Positions 49,080 through 57,666 of a stretch of DNA of 64,000 nucleotides are shown one piece after another. The stretch covers positions 1 through 64,000 of the forward strand of contig NZ_JACXYY010000009.1 in the NCBI RefSeq assembly GCF_014779665.1, given 5' to 3'. Source of the stretch: Nocardioides hwasunensis (GTDB lineage Bacteria; Actinomycetota; Actinomycetes; Propionibacteriales; Nocardioidaceae). The notes under the pieces are model-generated. The model was given only the letters and a program-made list of their open reading frames with translations, had not been told where the DNA came from and searched no databases. Both the position numbers and the translations under genes were made by a program. Within the stretch, counting starts at the first letter, position 1. The number at the start of each line of letters is the position of its first letter.

Positions 49080-49505
49080 CTAGGTCGGGTCCGGGGAGGC
49101 GTCGCAGTCCGTGCACTGGCCGAAGATCGCGAGGTGGCCGACGTCCATCGTGAAGCCGTCGGCCGCGAGCGCCGCGACGACGGGCGCGACGAGGTCGGGG
49201 CCGTAGGACCGGATGCGCTGGCAGCGTCGGCACACCACGTGGACGTGCTCGTGCTCGAGGGTGGAGTGGTACGTCGGTGCGCGGTCGCTGAGGTGCGTGT
49301 GGCGCACCAGCCCGAGCTCCTCGAGCACCTCGAGCGTGCGGTAGACGGTGGAGGCGTTGACCGAGCTGGCCCGCGCGCGGACGTGGGCCAGCACCTCGTC
49401 GGGTGTCGCGTGCCGCAGCTCCTCGACGGCCTGCAGGATCAGCTGCCGCTGTGGCGTGAGCCGAAGACCCTGCTCGCGGAGGCGGGTGGCCAGGTCGTCG
49501 CTCAT
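49080..49505 (-). CDS. Fur family metalloregulator
   Basis: This 141-residue protein has a winged helix (LTPQRQLILQAVEEL, NASTVYRTLEVLEELGLV) and metal sites HEHVHVVCRRC and the distal CTDC, giving two CxxC pairs as in zinc-structured Fur proteins. It could be Fur, Zur or PerR; the motifs do not decide. It lies between nitrobindin and ygfZ on one strand, both tied to haem or iron-sulfur, which leans toward iron or oxidative stress (inference). Confidence 0.88.
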   Translation of the reverse strand: MSDDLATRLREQGLRLTPQRQLILQAVEELRHATPDEVLAHVRARASSVNASTVYRTLEVLEELGLVRHTHLSDRAPTYHSTLEHEHVHVVCRRCQRIRSYGPDLVAPVVAALAADGFTMDVGHLAIFGQCTDCDASPDPT

Positions 49506-49512
49506 GGCGTGC

Positions 49513-50007
49513 TCACCCGCGCTGGAGGCGGGCCCAGGTGTGGGGCTGGAGCTCCTGGCCCATCGCGGCCATGTCGTAGGCGTACAGCAGGTCACCCTCG
49601 ACGTTGCCGTACATCCGCGACCCGGCCGTGACCTCCTTGGCCGTCTCGGTGAAGGAGACCCCGGCGGTGTGCATCTCGACCTTGCCGGCGTCGGCCGCGC
49701 CGTACCAGATCTCGGCGAAGCCGGTGTTGTGCGAGAGCAGGAACTCGACCTTGCCGGGCTCGGGGCAGCGCAGGAAGCCGGTCTCCATCGCAGCGTCGCG
49801 GACGAACTCGCCCTCGTCGTCGACGATCCAGGCGCGCGACATGTAGTGGAAGAACGGGCGCCCGTCGTGGGTGAAGATCAGCTCCTGGCCGAACTGGAAC
49901 TTCTCGATCGTCGGGTAGTCGCCGTGTCCGTTGCCGCGCCACGTGCCGAGGAGCCAGGCGACGGGGCCGCAGTTGGGGTGCAGGTTGTCCGGCAGCTCGA
50001 AAGGCAT
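49513..50007 (-). CDS. Nitrobindin-like haem-binding beta-barrel protein
   Basis: This 164-residue beta-barrel protein has the family signature LLGTWRGNGHGDYPTI (GxWxGxG) and a C-terminal His in LQPHTWARLQ that fits the haem ligand position. Nitrobindins bind ferric haem and react with NO or peroxynitrite. TAGGAT 7 bases before the ATG suggests a leaderless start. The gap to the divergent dsrE-like gene is 23 bases. Confidence 0.88.
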   Translation of the reverse strand: MPFELPDNLHPNCGPVAWLLGTWRGNGHGDYPTIEKFQFGQELIFTHDGRPFFHYMSRAWIVDDEGEFVRDAAMETGFLRCPEPGKVEFLLSHNTGFAEIWYGAADAGKVEMHTAGVSFTETAKEVTAGSRMYGNVEGDLLYAYDMAAMGQELQPHTWARLQRG

Positions 50008-50014
50008 GGGGACC

Positions 50015-50024
50015 ATCCTAAGGT
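50015..50024. promoter_or_regulatory. Overlapping divergent leaderless -10 boxes
   Basis: TAGGAT on the minus strand (plus 50015-50020) and TAAGGT on the plus strand (50019-50024) overlap by two bases. They lie 7 and 6 bases before the two divergent start codons, so polymerase can hardly serve both genes at once. Confidence 0.6.
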
Positions 50025-50030
50025 GGGGCC

Positions 50031-50393
50031 ATGCCGCGCTCACTGGTCGTCAAGGTCACCTGCGGCGCCGAGGACGCCGAGCGCTGCAACCAGGCGTTCA
50101 CCGTGGCCGCAGCCGCGGCCGCGTCCGGCGCCGAGGTCTCGCTGTGGCTCACCGGCGAGGCCGCGTGGTTCGGCGTGCCCGGCCGGGCCGAGGCGTTCGA
50201 CCTCGACCTGGCCACCCCGCTCGACCAGCTGATGGGTGCGGTGCTCACGTCGGGCACGATCACCGTCTGCTCCCAGTGCGCCGCGCGCCGCGGGATCGTC
50301 GAGGGCGACCTGCGCGACGGCGTGACGATCGCGGGTGCGGCGGTCTTCGCCGAGCAGGTGCTCGCCGACGGCGTCCAGGCGCTCGTCTACTGA
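50031..50393 (+). CDS. DsrE-like protein
   Basis: This 120-residue protein has the DsrE fold: VVKVTCGAEDAERCNQAFTVAAAAAASG, VSLWLTGEAAW, and a conserved Cys region ITVCSQCAARRGI. Relatives carry sulfur in tRNA thiolation or sulfur oxidation, but many actinobacterial ones are uncharacterised. Divergent from nitrobindin with two overlapping -10 boxes. Confidence 0.75.
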   Translation: MPRSLVVKVTCGAEDAERCNQAFTVAAAAAASGAEVSLWLTGEAAWFGVPGRAEAFDLDLATPLDQLMGAVLTSGTITVCSQCAARRGIVEGDLRDGVTIAGAAVFAEQVLADGVQALVY

Positions 50394-50425
50394 CGCTCCC
50401 GCCCCGGACTCGGACGTGCTTGCAC

Positions 50426-50446
50426 GTCACCCGACGTTCACCTTTC
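50426..50446 (+). promoter_or_regulatory. PHO-box-like repeats before ppk
   Basis: GTCACCC (50426) and GTTCACC (50436) lie 10 bases apart in front of the ppk start. They resemble the GTTCACC units bound by PhoP in actinobacteria. They are weaker than the pair before pstS. Confidence 0.45.
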
Positions 50447-50464
50447 GGTGCCACACTGAGCGAC

Positions 50465-52642
50465 ATGTCCGACCCGGCAACCCTCACGAGCGCTGTCTCC
50501 CCCTCCGTGGACGAGGGCCCGGTGGCCGAGCCCTTCGGGCACCCCTCCGACACCTTCGACGTCGAGCCGCCCTACACCCCCGACGCCGCGGCGATCGAGG
50601 CCGTGGAGAAGTTCGACGACCGCTTCATCGACCGGGAGATCTCCTGGGTGCGGTTCAACCAGCGGGTGCTGGAGCTGGCCGAGGACCCGCAGCTCCCGCT
50701 GCTCGAGCGGGCGCGCTTCCTGGCGATCTTCGCCAGCAACCTCGACGAGTTCTTCATGGTGCGCGTGGCCGGACTCAAGCGGCGCATCGAGGCCGGCGTC
50801 GCCGTGCGCGCCGCCAGCGGCTACATGCCGCGCCAGCAGGTGGAGGAGGTGTGGTCGAGTGCCCGCTCACTCATGGAGCGGCACGCGCAGGCGCTCGTCG
50901 ACCTGCTGCCCGAGCTCGGCGGGCAGGGCATCGAGATCGTCCGCTGGTCCGAGCTGGACCGCGACGAGCAGAAGGTCTGCAAGAAGCTCTTCAAGGACCG
51001 GATCTTCCCTGTCCTCACGCCCCTGGCCGTCGACCCGGCCCACCCGTTCCCCTACATCTCCGGGCTGTCGCTCAACCTCGCGGTCGTCGTGCGCCACCCC
51101 AAGACCGGCACCGAGCACTTCGCTCGGGTGAAGGTGCCGCCGACGTTCGGCCGCTTCGTCGAGCTCGGCAACCAGCGCTTCGTCCCGATCGAGGACGTCA
51201 TCGGCGAGCACCTCAAGAAGCTCTTCCCCGGCATGGAGGTGCTCGGCGCCCACACCTTCCGGGTCACCCGCAACGAGGACCTGGAGGTGGAGGAGGACGA
51301 CGCCGAGAACCTGCTCAAGGCGCTCGAGAAGGAGCTGCTGCGCCGGCGCTTCGGAGCGCCCGTACGCCTCGAGGTGGAGCGGTCGATCGACCCCAAGGTG
51401 CTCGAGCTGCTGGTCTCCGAGCTCGGCGTCTCTCGCGACGAGGTCGTCTCGCTCCCCGGGCCGCTCGACCTGACCGGCCTGCACTCGATCGCCGACCTGC
51501 CCCGCGACGACCTGAAGTACGCCGCGTTCCTCCCCTCGACGCACCCGAGCCTGGCCGAGGTCGAGTCGGCCTCCCCCGTCGACGTCTTCGACTCCGTCTC
51601 GCGCCACGACGTGCTGCTGCACCACCCCTACGACTCGTTCGCCACCTCCGTGCAGCGCTTCCTCGAGCAGGCCGCCGCCGACCCGCACGTGCTCGCGATC
51701 AAGCAGACGCTCTACCGCACCTCCGGCGACAGCCCGATCATCGAGGCGCTCATCGACGCGGCCCAGGCGGGCAAGCAGGTGCTGGTGATCGTCGAGATCA
51801 AGGCGCGATTCGACGAGCAGGCCAACATCCGCTGGGCCCGCAAGCTCGAGCACGCCGGCTGCCACGTCGTCTACGGCCTGGTCGGCCTCAAGACCCACTG
51901 CAAGCTCTCGATGGTCGTGCGCGACGAGCCCGAGGGCATCCGGCGCTACGTCCACCTCGGCACGGGCAACTACAACCCCAAGACCGCACGGGTCTACGAG
52001 GACCTCGGCCTCCTCACGAGCGACCCGGCCATCGGCGAGGACGTCGCCCTGCTCTTCAACAACCTCTCCGGGATCAGCCGCAACACGACGTACGACAACC
52101 TGCTGGTCGCGCCGGACAACGTCCGCGACGGGCTGGTGGCCCAGATCCACCAGGAGATCGCCCACCACCAGGCCGGGCGCCCCGCGGGCATCCGGATCAA
52201 GGCCAACTCGGTGGTCGACGAGGCGGTGATCGACTCGCTCTACCTCGCCTCGCAGGCCGGCGTGCGCGTGGAGCTGGTGATCCGCGGCATCTGCGCGCTG
52301 CGCCCCGGCGTGCCCGGGCTCTCCGAGACCGTGCGCGTGCGCTCGATCCTGGGTCGCTTCCTCGAGCACAGCCGCGTCTTCTGGTTCGACAACGACGGCG
52401 ACCCGGCCGCGTGGATCGGCTCGGCCGACATGATGCACCGCAACCTCGACCGACGCGTCGAGGTGCTCGTGCGTCTGCGCCAGCCGCAGGTCGTGCAGCA
52501 GGTCGGCGAGCTCCTCGACCTCGCGCTCGACGAGGGCACCACCGCCTGGGACCTCGGTGCCGACGGCGAGTGGACCCTGCACCGGGGCGAGCGCCACCTG
52601 CACGACGAGCTCATCGCCCGGCAGCGGAGCCGGCGCCGCTGA
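50465..52642 (+). CDS. ppk: Polyphosphate kinase 1
   Basis: This 725-residue protein has the PPK1 domain order: N-terminal FIDREISWVRFNQRVLELAED, a head domain, then two phospholipase-D-like catalytic domains with KQTLYRTSGDSPIIEALIDA, VYGLVGLKTHCKLSMVVRDE (His-box) and HLGTGNYNPKTA. It makes polyphosphate from ATP and can run in reverse. Its neighbours are phosphate uptake genes, and a PHO-box-like repeat precedes it. Length is normal. Confidence 0.97.
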   Translation: MSDPATLTSAVSPSVDEGPVAEPFGHPSDTFDVEPPYTPDAAAIEAVEKFDDRFIDREISWVRFNQRVLELAEDPQLPLLERARFLAIFASNLDEFFMVRVAGLKRRIEAGVAVRAASGYMPRQQVEEVWSSARSLMERHAQALVDLLPELGGQGIEIVRWSELDRDEQKVCKKLFKDRIFPVLTPLAVDPAHPFPYISGLSLNLAVVVRHPKTGTEHFARVKVPPTFGRFVELGNQRFVPIEDVIGEHLKKLFPGMEVLGAHTFRVTRNEDLEVEEDDAENLLKALEKELLRRRFGAPVRLEVERSIDPKVLELLVSELGVSRDEVVSLPGPLDLTGLHSIADLPRDDLKYAAFLPSTHPSLAEVESASPVDVFDSVSRHDVLLHHPYDSFATSVQRFLEQAAADPHVLAIKQTLYRTSGDSPIIEALIDAAQAGKQVLVIVEIKARFDEQANIRWARKLEHAGCHVVYGLVGLKTHCKLSMVVRDEPEGIRRYVHLGTGNYNPKTARVYEDLGLLTSDPAIGEDVALLFNNLSGISRNTTYDNLLVAPDNVRDGLVAQIHQEIAHHQAGRPAGIRIKANSVVDEAVIDSLYLASQAGVRVELVIRGICALRPGVPGLSETVRVRSILGRFLEHSRVFWFDNDGDPAAWIGSADMMHRNLDRRVEVLVRLRQPQVVQQVGELLDLALDEGTTAWDLGADGEWTLHRGERHLHDELIARQRSRRR

Positions 52643-52762
52643 GCGCTGCCCGGACGACTGTTTCGCGCGACACGCCGGGCGACACGCCGAGCGGCGTACC
52701 CCGAAATCACCGGGCCGATCGGTCGTTCGGCCGCGGGTTGCGGATACCGGCGAAACACCCCC

Positions 52763-52805
52763 TACTCTATTTCCCGGTTCATCCGCCCCCCGTTCGGAGT
52801 TCACC
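52763..52805 (+). promoter_or_regulatory. TACTCT -10 and in-phase PHO-type repeats before the DUF47 gene
   Basis: GTTCATC (52777) and GTTCACC (52799) are 22 bases apart, two 11-base units, the spacing of PhoP boxes. The second reaches the GTG start codon. TACTCT (52763-52768) lies upstream of them, so if it is the true -10 the boxes would be in the transcribed part and would repress rather than activate. Confidence 0.5.
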
Positions 52806-53423
52806 GTGCGTTTCAGGTTCCGCCCTGTCGACAGCTCGTTCTACGACCTCTTCAGCGAGGCAGCAGACCACCTCGTGGTCGGCGCCCAGCTCCTCAGCGA
52901 GATGCTCGCCGACGGCAGCTCGCGTGCAGACATCGCCCAGCGCATGCGCGAGGCGGAGCACGCGGCCGACGAGACGACCCACTCGATCATCCGTCGGGTC
53001 AACAGCACGTTCGTCACTCCGTTCGACCGGGAGGACATCTACTCCCTCGCCTCGGCGCTCGACGACGTGATGGACATGATGGACGAGGCGGTCGACCTGA
53101 TCCTGCTCTACGAGGTCACCTCGCTCCCGCCGGAGTCCACCCAGCAGGTCGAGGTGCTGCAGCGGTGCGCCGAGCTCACGTCCGCCGCGATGCCGAAGCT
53201 GGAGTCGATGGGCTCGCTCGACGAGTACTGGATCGAGATCAACCGGCTCGAGAACACCGGTGACAAGTCTTACCGCCGCATCCTCGCCAACCTCTTCAGC
53301 GGCGACCACAAGGCGCTCGAGGTGATGAAGCTCAAGGACATCGTGGAGTCCCTCGAGGGGGCGATCGACGCCTTCGAGAAGGTCGCCAACATCGTGGAGC
53401 AGATCGCCGTCAAGGAGTCGTAA
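52806..53423 (+). CDS. DUF47 family Pit accessory protein (PhoU-like)
   Basis: This 205-residue, all-helical protein belongs to the DUF47/PhoU-like family: MREAEHAADETTHSIIRRVN, TPFDREDIYSLASALDDVMD, INRLENTGDKSYRRIL. Such proteins are encoded beside Pit and control low-affinity phosphate uptake. The GTG start is 4 codons before the first fixed residues (FRP), and pit follows 4 bases after the stop. Confidence 0.9.
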   Translation: MRFRFRPVDSSFYDLFSEAADHLVVGAQLLSEMLADGSSRADIAQRMREAEHAADETTHSIIRRVNSTFVTPFDREDIYSLASALDDVMDMMDEAVDLILLYEVTSLPPESTQQVEVLQRCAELTSAAMPKLESMGSLDEYWIEINRLENTGDKSYRRILANLFSGDHKALEVMKLKDIVESLEGAIDAFEKVANIVEQIAVKES

Positions 53424-53427
53424 GACC

Positions 53428-54423
53428 GTGGAGATCGGCATCATCATCGCCGTGGTCGTCGTCGCCCTGGTGTTCGACTACACCAACGGCTTCCACGACG
53501 CGGCCAACGCGATCGCGACGTCCGTCTCGACGGGTGCGCTCAAGCCGCGCGTGGCGCTCGCCATGGCGGCCGTCATGAACTTCGTCGGTGCGTTCCTCGG
53601 GCAGAAGGTGGCCCACACCGTGTCCGACACCATCGATCCGGGGCCTGGTAGCCACGGCCTGGTCATCGTCATGTGTGGCCTGCTCGGTGCGATCACCTGG
53701 AACATGATCACCTGGTACTACGGCCTGCCCTCGTCGTCCTCGCACGCCCTGATCGGCGGACTGGTCGGCGCTGCCGTGGCAGCGGGAGCGACCGCCAACT
53801 GGGCCCTCGTGGTCGAGAAGGTGGTCATCCCGATGTTCCTCTCGCCCGTCGTGGCCTTCACGCTCGGCTTCGCGCTGATGATCGCCATCATGTGGATCTT
53901 CCGCCGCGCGAACCCGAGCAAGGCCCACCGTGGCTTCAAGGTCGCCCAGACCGTCTCGGCCGCCGCGATGGCGCTCGGCCACGGGCTCCAGGACGCCCAG
54001 AAGACGATGGGCGTGATCTTCCTGGCCCTCCTCACCGGTGGCTACGTCAGCGAGTCCGACGGCCTCCCGCTCTGGGTGATCCTCGCCGCCGCGACCGCCA
54101 TCTCGCTGGGCACCTGGTCCGGCGGCTGGCGGATCATGCGCACCCTCGGTCGACGCATCATCCACCTCGACCCCGCCCGCGGCTTCGCGGCCGAGTCGGT
54201 CGCGGCCTCGGTGCTCTACACGACGTCGTACGTCTTCGAGGCGCCGATCTCCACGACCCACACCATCACCTCCGCCGTCATGGGCGTCGGCGCGACCAAG
54301 CGCCTGTCCGCCGTCCGCTGGGGCGTCGCGAAGTCGATCCTCACCGCCTGGGTGCTGACCTTCCCGGCCGCCGCGGCCGCCGCCGCCCTGTGCTACGGCG
54401 CGGCGCACCTCTTCCTCCCCTGA
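53428..54423 (+). CDS. pit: Low-affinity inorganic phosphate transporter
   Basis: This 331-residue membrane protein has the PHO-4 repeats: FDYTNGFHDAANAIATSVSTGAL in the first half and YTTSYVFEAPISTTHTITSA in the second. It imports metal-phosphate using the proton gradient. AAGGAG lies about 10 bases before the GTG. It forms an operon with the DUF47 gene. The high-affinity pst system follows after one unrelated gene. Confidence 0.95.
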   Translation: MEIGIIIAVVVVALVFDYTNGFHDAANAIATSVSTGALKPRVALAMAAVMNFVGAFLGQKVAHTVSDTIDPGPGSHGLVIVMCGLLGAITWNMITWYYGLPSSSSHALIGGLVGAAVAAGATANWALVVEKVVIPMFLSPVVAFTLGFALMIAIMWIFRRANPSKAHRGFKVAQTVSAAAMALGHGLQDAQKTMGVIFLALLTGGYVSESDGLPLWVILAAATAISLGTWSGGWRIMRTLGRRIIHLDPARGFAAESVAASVLYTTSYVFEAPISTTHTITSAVMGVGATKRLSAVRWGVAKSILTAWVLTFPAAAAAAALCYGAAHLFLP

Positions 54424-54443
54424 CCCGTTTTCCCCCGGACCTC

Positions 54444-54506
54444 GATATCTGAGGACGTGGCGTACGTCTGAGCGGTCGGATCCCGTTCATGGCGTCCTCA
54501 GATGTC
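54444..54506. repeat. 63-bp inverted-repeat element, copy B
   Basis: Arms GATATCTGAGGACG and CGTCCTCAGATGTC (13 of 14 match) flank 35 bases starting TGGCGTACGT. It lies 20 bases after the pit stop and 6 bases before the stop of the convergent hypothetical gene. The same length, arms and core pattern occur in copies A and C. Confidence 0.8.
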
Positions 54507-54512
54507 TGGACG

Positions 54513-55604
54513 TCAGGCCGCGCGCCGACGGTGCGCGAGGAGGCGGGCCTTCTCGTACGAGGACAGGTGGCGTCGCGCCTCGACCGTGGTCGTGTCGACC
54601 CACCCCGGTGGCGTCTCGATCGTCCACAGTCGGTCCGCGACCGGCGTGCGTCCGGCGCGGACGTACGCCTCCCGCAGCCGTCGCGCGAAGGCTCCTCGAT
54701 CGGCCACGTCGCCGGCCATCATCGTCGCGCCCTCGAGACCCAGGCGTCGGTAGGCCGCCTCCTTGACGACGTCGATGGACCGGACGTTGTCGGCCAGGTG
54801 CAGCGCTCCGTCGTACATGCCGTAGACGCCGGTCTCCGGGTCAATGCCATCGGGGGTGCCGACGAATCGTCCCGACCGGTCGAACACAGGCCGGTTCATG
54901 AGCACCTCCGCGCCGACGATCTCGTCGCGCCACGTGAGCTGGAGCACCGGTTCCATCGGGGACCACGCGTTCTCGTCGAGCAACGGCAGCACCCGGCGTA
55001 CGCGCTCCACACCTCGCCTCGCGACGAGGTCGGTGTCGACGAAAGCCGCCAGCTCGGCGATGGACACCAGGTCGTTGAACGCCGCCATGTCGAACGCCAC
55101 CACTGCGGATTCGTCGTTCGGCGCGGTGCGCATCGCGTGACCGACGGACCACAGCGGAGTCGTCAGCCGGATCCCGTCTGACCGCATGAGGTGCCCGGGG
55201 GTCACCACCTCTTGGCTCACCTCCAGACCGGGGCGCGGCCGGAGCCGGTGACCACTGCTCACCGCCATCGGAACCGGAAAGTGCCCAGAGGCGGGACTCT
55301 CACCGGCGAACCACACCCCGCCGAGCCATCGCAGGGCCGCCCACCCCGTCACGCCGCCGTACGCCGGCAGGTGCGCGGCAGCCTCGACGATCCGCTGATC
55401 TGCAGCTTCGGTCCCGACCGTGGCGGGGACCCACATGTTGTGGCCCACCTGTCGCCACCGGCCAGAGCGCGTGCCCCAGGCCGTCGGACCGTCAGCGCCG
55501 GTGGGGTCGCGCCGCGACGGCCAGACCACACCGGGCCGCAGCCCCTCTCGGGGACCGATTCCGCGCGACGGCCAGGCACCGGGCGTCCAGATGACCTCGT
55601 CCAT
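54513..55604 (-). CDS. Hypothetical protein, AbiEi/DUF559-like architecture
   Basis: This 363-residue soluble protein is not clearly assigned. Its early part (HLPAYGGVTGWAALRWLGG, RPRPGLEVSQEVVTP, IRLTTPLWSVGHAMR) resembles the AbiEi-like antitoxin/regulator proteins common in actinobacteria. The later part (DFVDTD-like AFVDTDLVARR and LLDENAWSPMEPVLQL, then VLMNRPVFDRSGRFVGTPDGI) resembles endonuclease-like DUF559 tails. It sits between pit and pstB, whose linkage it breaks, and is bracketed by 63-bp elements B and C, as if inserted. Confidence 0.6.
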   Translation of the reverse strand: MDEVIWTPGAWPSRGIGPREGLRPGVVWPSRRDPTGADGPTAWGTRSGRWRQVGHNMWVPATVGTEAADQRIVEAAAHLPAYGGVTGWAALRWLGGVWFAGESPASGHFPVPMAVSSGHRLRPRPGLEVSQEVVTPGHLMRSDGIRLTTPLWSVGHAMRTAPNDESAVVAFDMAAFNDLVSIAELAAFVDTDLVARRGVERVRRVLPLLDENAWSPMEPVLQLTWRDEIVGAEVLMNRPVFDRSGRFVGTPDGIDPETGVYGMYDGALHLADNVRSIDVVKEAAYRRLGLEGATMMAGDVADRGAFARRLREAYVRAGRTPVADRLWTIETPPGWVDTTTVEARRHLSSYEKARLLAHRRRAA

Positions 55605-55675
55605 CCGAGGATGGTGCGGGACAGGCGTGCTGCGCCGCTGGCGTCATCCACAGGGTTGCCACCAGCGGCCGCCTC

Positions 55676-55738
55676 GACATCTGAGGACATGGCGTACGTG
55701 AATCAGGACGGATCTCGTTCACCACGTCCTCAGATATC
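55676..55738. repeat. 63-bp inverted-repeat element, copy C
   Basis: Arms GACATCTGAGGACA and CGTCCTCAGATATC flank 35 bases starting TGGCGTACGT, with an inner GTGAA/TTCAC pair. It lies 17 bases past the pstB stop and 71 bases upstream of the hypothetical gene. Copies B and C share the core half TGGCGTACGT. Confidence 0.8.
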
Positions 55739-55755
55739 GAGGACGGGAGGACAGA

Positions 55756-56535
55756 TCAGCCGAAGCGACCGGAGATGTAGGCCTCGGTGGACTCGTTGTC
55801 GGGGTTGGCGAACATCTTCTGGGTGGAGTTGAACTCCACCAGGTGACCGGGCTGGCCGGCGGCCTTGAGGTTGAAAAAGCCGGTCTCGTCGGAGACGCGG
55901 GCCGCCTGCTGCATGTTGTGGGTGACGATGACGATCGTGTACTCGGTCTTCAGCTCGTGGATCAGGTCCTCGATGGCCGAGGTCGAGATCGGGTCGAGGG
56001 CCGAGCACGGCTCGTCCATCAGCAGGACCTGCGGCTCGACGGCGATCGCGCGGGCGATGCAGAGGCGCTGCTGCTGGCCGCCGGACAGGCCCATGCCGGG
56101 CTTGTTGAGCCGGTCCTTGACCTCGTTCCAGAGGTTGGCGCCCTTGAGCGAGCGCTCGACGATGTCGTCGGCCTCGGCCCTCTTCATCTTCTTGGCGTTG
56201 AGCCGGTTGCCGGCCAGCACGTTGTCGTAGATCGACATCGTGGGGAACGGGTTCGGACGCTGGAAGACCATCCCGATCTGACGGCGTACGGCGACCGGGT
56301 CGACCGCGGCGTCGTAGAGCGACTGGCCGTCGACCATCACCTTGCCCTCGACGCGCGCGCCGGGGATGACCTCGTGCATGCGGTTGAGCGAGCGCAGGAA
56401 GGTCGACTTGCCGCAACCGGACGGGCCGATGAAGGCGGTGACCGAACGCGCCTTGATGGTCATGGTGACGCCCTCGACGGCGAGGAAGTCGCCGTAGTAG
56501 ATGTCGAGGGAGTCGACGGTGATGCTCTTGGCCAT
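55756..56535 (-). CDS. pstB: Phosphate ABC transporter ATP-binding protein
   Basis: This 259-residue ATPase has Walker A GPSGCGKST, the PstB-specific RSLNRMHEVIPGARVEG, signature LSGGQQQRLCIARA and Walker B LLMDEPCSALDPIST. It powers high-affinity phosphate uptake. It is the last gene of pstSCAB, 39 bases after pstA. Confidence 0.97.
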   Translation of the reverse strand: MAKSITVDSLDIYYGDFLAVEGVTMTIKARSVTAFIGPSGCGKSTFLRSLNRMHEVIPGARVEGKVMVDGQSLYDAAVDPVAVRRQIGMVFQRPNPFPTMSIYDNVLAGNRLNAKKMKRAEADDIVERSLKGANLWNEVKDRLNKPGMGLSGGQQQRLCIARAIAVEPQVLLMDEPCSALDPISTSAIEDLIHELKTEYTIVIVTHNMQQAARVSDETGFFNLKAAGQPGHLVEFNSTQKMFANPDNESTEAYISGRFG

Positions 56536-56574
56536 GGAGTCAGTCTCTCTTGTCTTCCGGAATCTGGTGCAGGC

Positions 56575-57666
56575 TCAGTGGCCGGTCTTGGGGGCGAAGA
56601 TCTTGCCGATGATGCGGGCGGCGAGGTTGAGCACCATCACGATCACGATCAGCACCAGGGCGCCACCCCAGGCGATCTCGATCCCGGGCCGGATCCCGCC
56701 GGCCGTCTCGGCGATGCCCGGGTTGGCGTTCTGGGTGTAGATCAGCACCGGCAGCGTCGTCATCCGCCCGTCGAAGACGTTGAAGTTGGTGCGGGTCGTC
56801 AGACCGGCGATGAGCAGCAGCGGAGCCGTCTCGCCGACGACGCGGGCGATCGAGAGGGTGACGCCGGTGACGATGCCGCCGAGCGCCGTCGGGAGCACGA
56901 CCTTGACGATCGTGCGCCACTTCGGCACCCCCAGGGCGTACGCCGCCTCGCGCAGCTCGCTGGGCACCAGCCGCAGCATCTCCTCGGTCGAGCGCACCAC
57001 GATGGGGATCATCAGCAGCGACAGCGCGACCGAGCCGCCGATGCCCACCCGGGTCGAGGGCCCGAACAGCAGGATGAAGAGCGCGAAGGCGAAGAGGCCG
57101 GCCACGATGGACGGGATGCCGGTCATCACGTCGACGAGGAAGGTGATCCAGCGCGCGAGGCGCTTGCCCTTGCCGTACTCGATCAGGTAGATCGCGGCCA
57201 TGACGCCGATCGGCACCGAGATCAGGGCCGCGAAGAGCGTGATCAGGAGCGTGCCGATCAGGGCGTGGTAGATCCCCACCTCCTGGTCGAGGCTGGTGCG
57301 GTACATCGAGTAGGTCAGGAAGGTCGAGCTGATCCGCGGCAGGCCACGGTCGACGACCGTGTAGAGCAGGGAGACCAGCGGGACGATCGCGACGATGCAG
57401 GCGGCCCAGACCAGGCCGGTGACCAGGCGGTCGGTCGCGCCGCGCGAGCCCTCCACCACGCGGGCCCACAGCGGCAGCGCGACGAGGAAGACGAGACCGG
57501 CGACGATCGCCCAGGCGACGACACCCCAGCCGAGGAGCAGGACCGGCAGGCCGGCCGCGGCGGCGGCGACCACGCCGACGAGGGCAGGGGCGAACCGCGG
57601 CAGGCGCGCGGCGGTGAACGACACCGACTCCGCGCTCGGCCGGACGGGAGCGGTCGTGACGCTCAT
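56575..57666 (-). CDS. pstA: Phosphate ABC transporter permease PstA
   Basis: This 363-residue permease has an N-terminal extension with two extra hydrophobic helices (about 25-110), then the PstA core: YHALIGTLLITLFAALISVPIGVMAAIYLIEYGKG, and the EAA loop ELREAAYALGVPKWRTIVKVVLP. It starts inside the pstC stop (ATGA). Confidence 0.95.
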   Translation of the reverse strand: MSVTTAPVRPSAESVSFTAARLPRFAPALVGVVAAAAAGLPVLLLGWGVVAWAIVAGLVFLVALPLWARVVEGSRGATDRLVTGLVWAACIVAIVPLVSLLYTVVDRGLPRISSTFLTYSMYRTSLDQEVGIYHALIGTLLITLFAALISVPIGVMAAIYLIEYGKGKRLARWITFLVDVMTGIPSIVAGLFAFALFILLFGPSTRVGIGGSVALSLLMIPIVVRSTEEMLRLVPSELREAAYALGVPKWRTIVKVVLPTALGGIVTGVTLSIARVVGETAPLLLIAGLTTRTNFNVFDGRMTTLPVLIYTQNANPGIAETAGGIRPGIEIAWGGALVLIVIVMVLNLAARIIGKIFAPKTGH

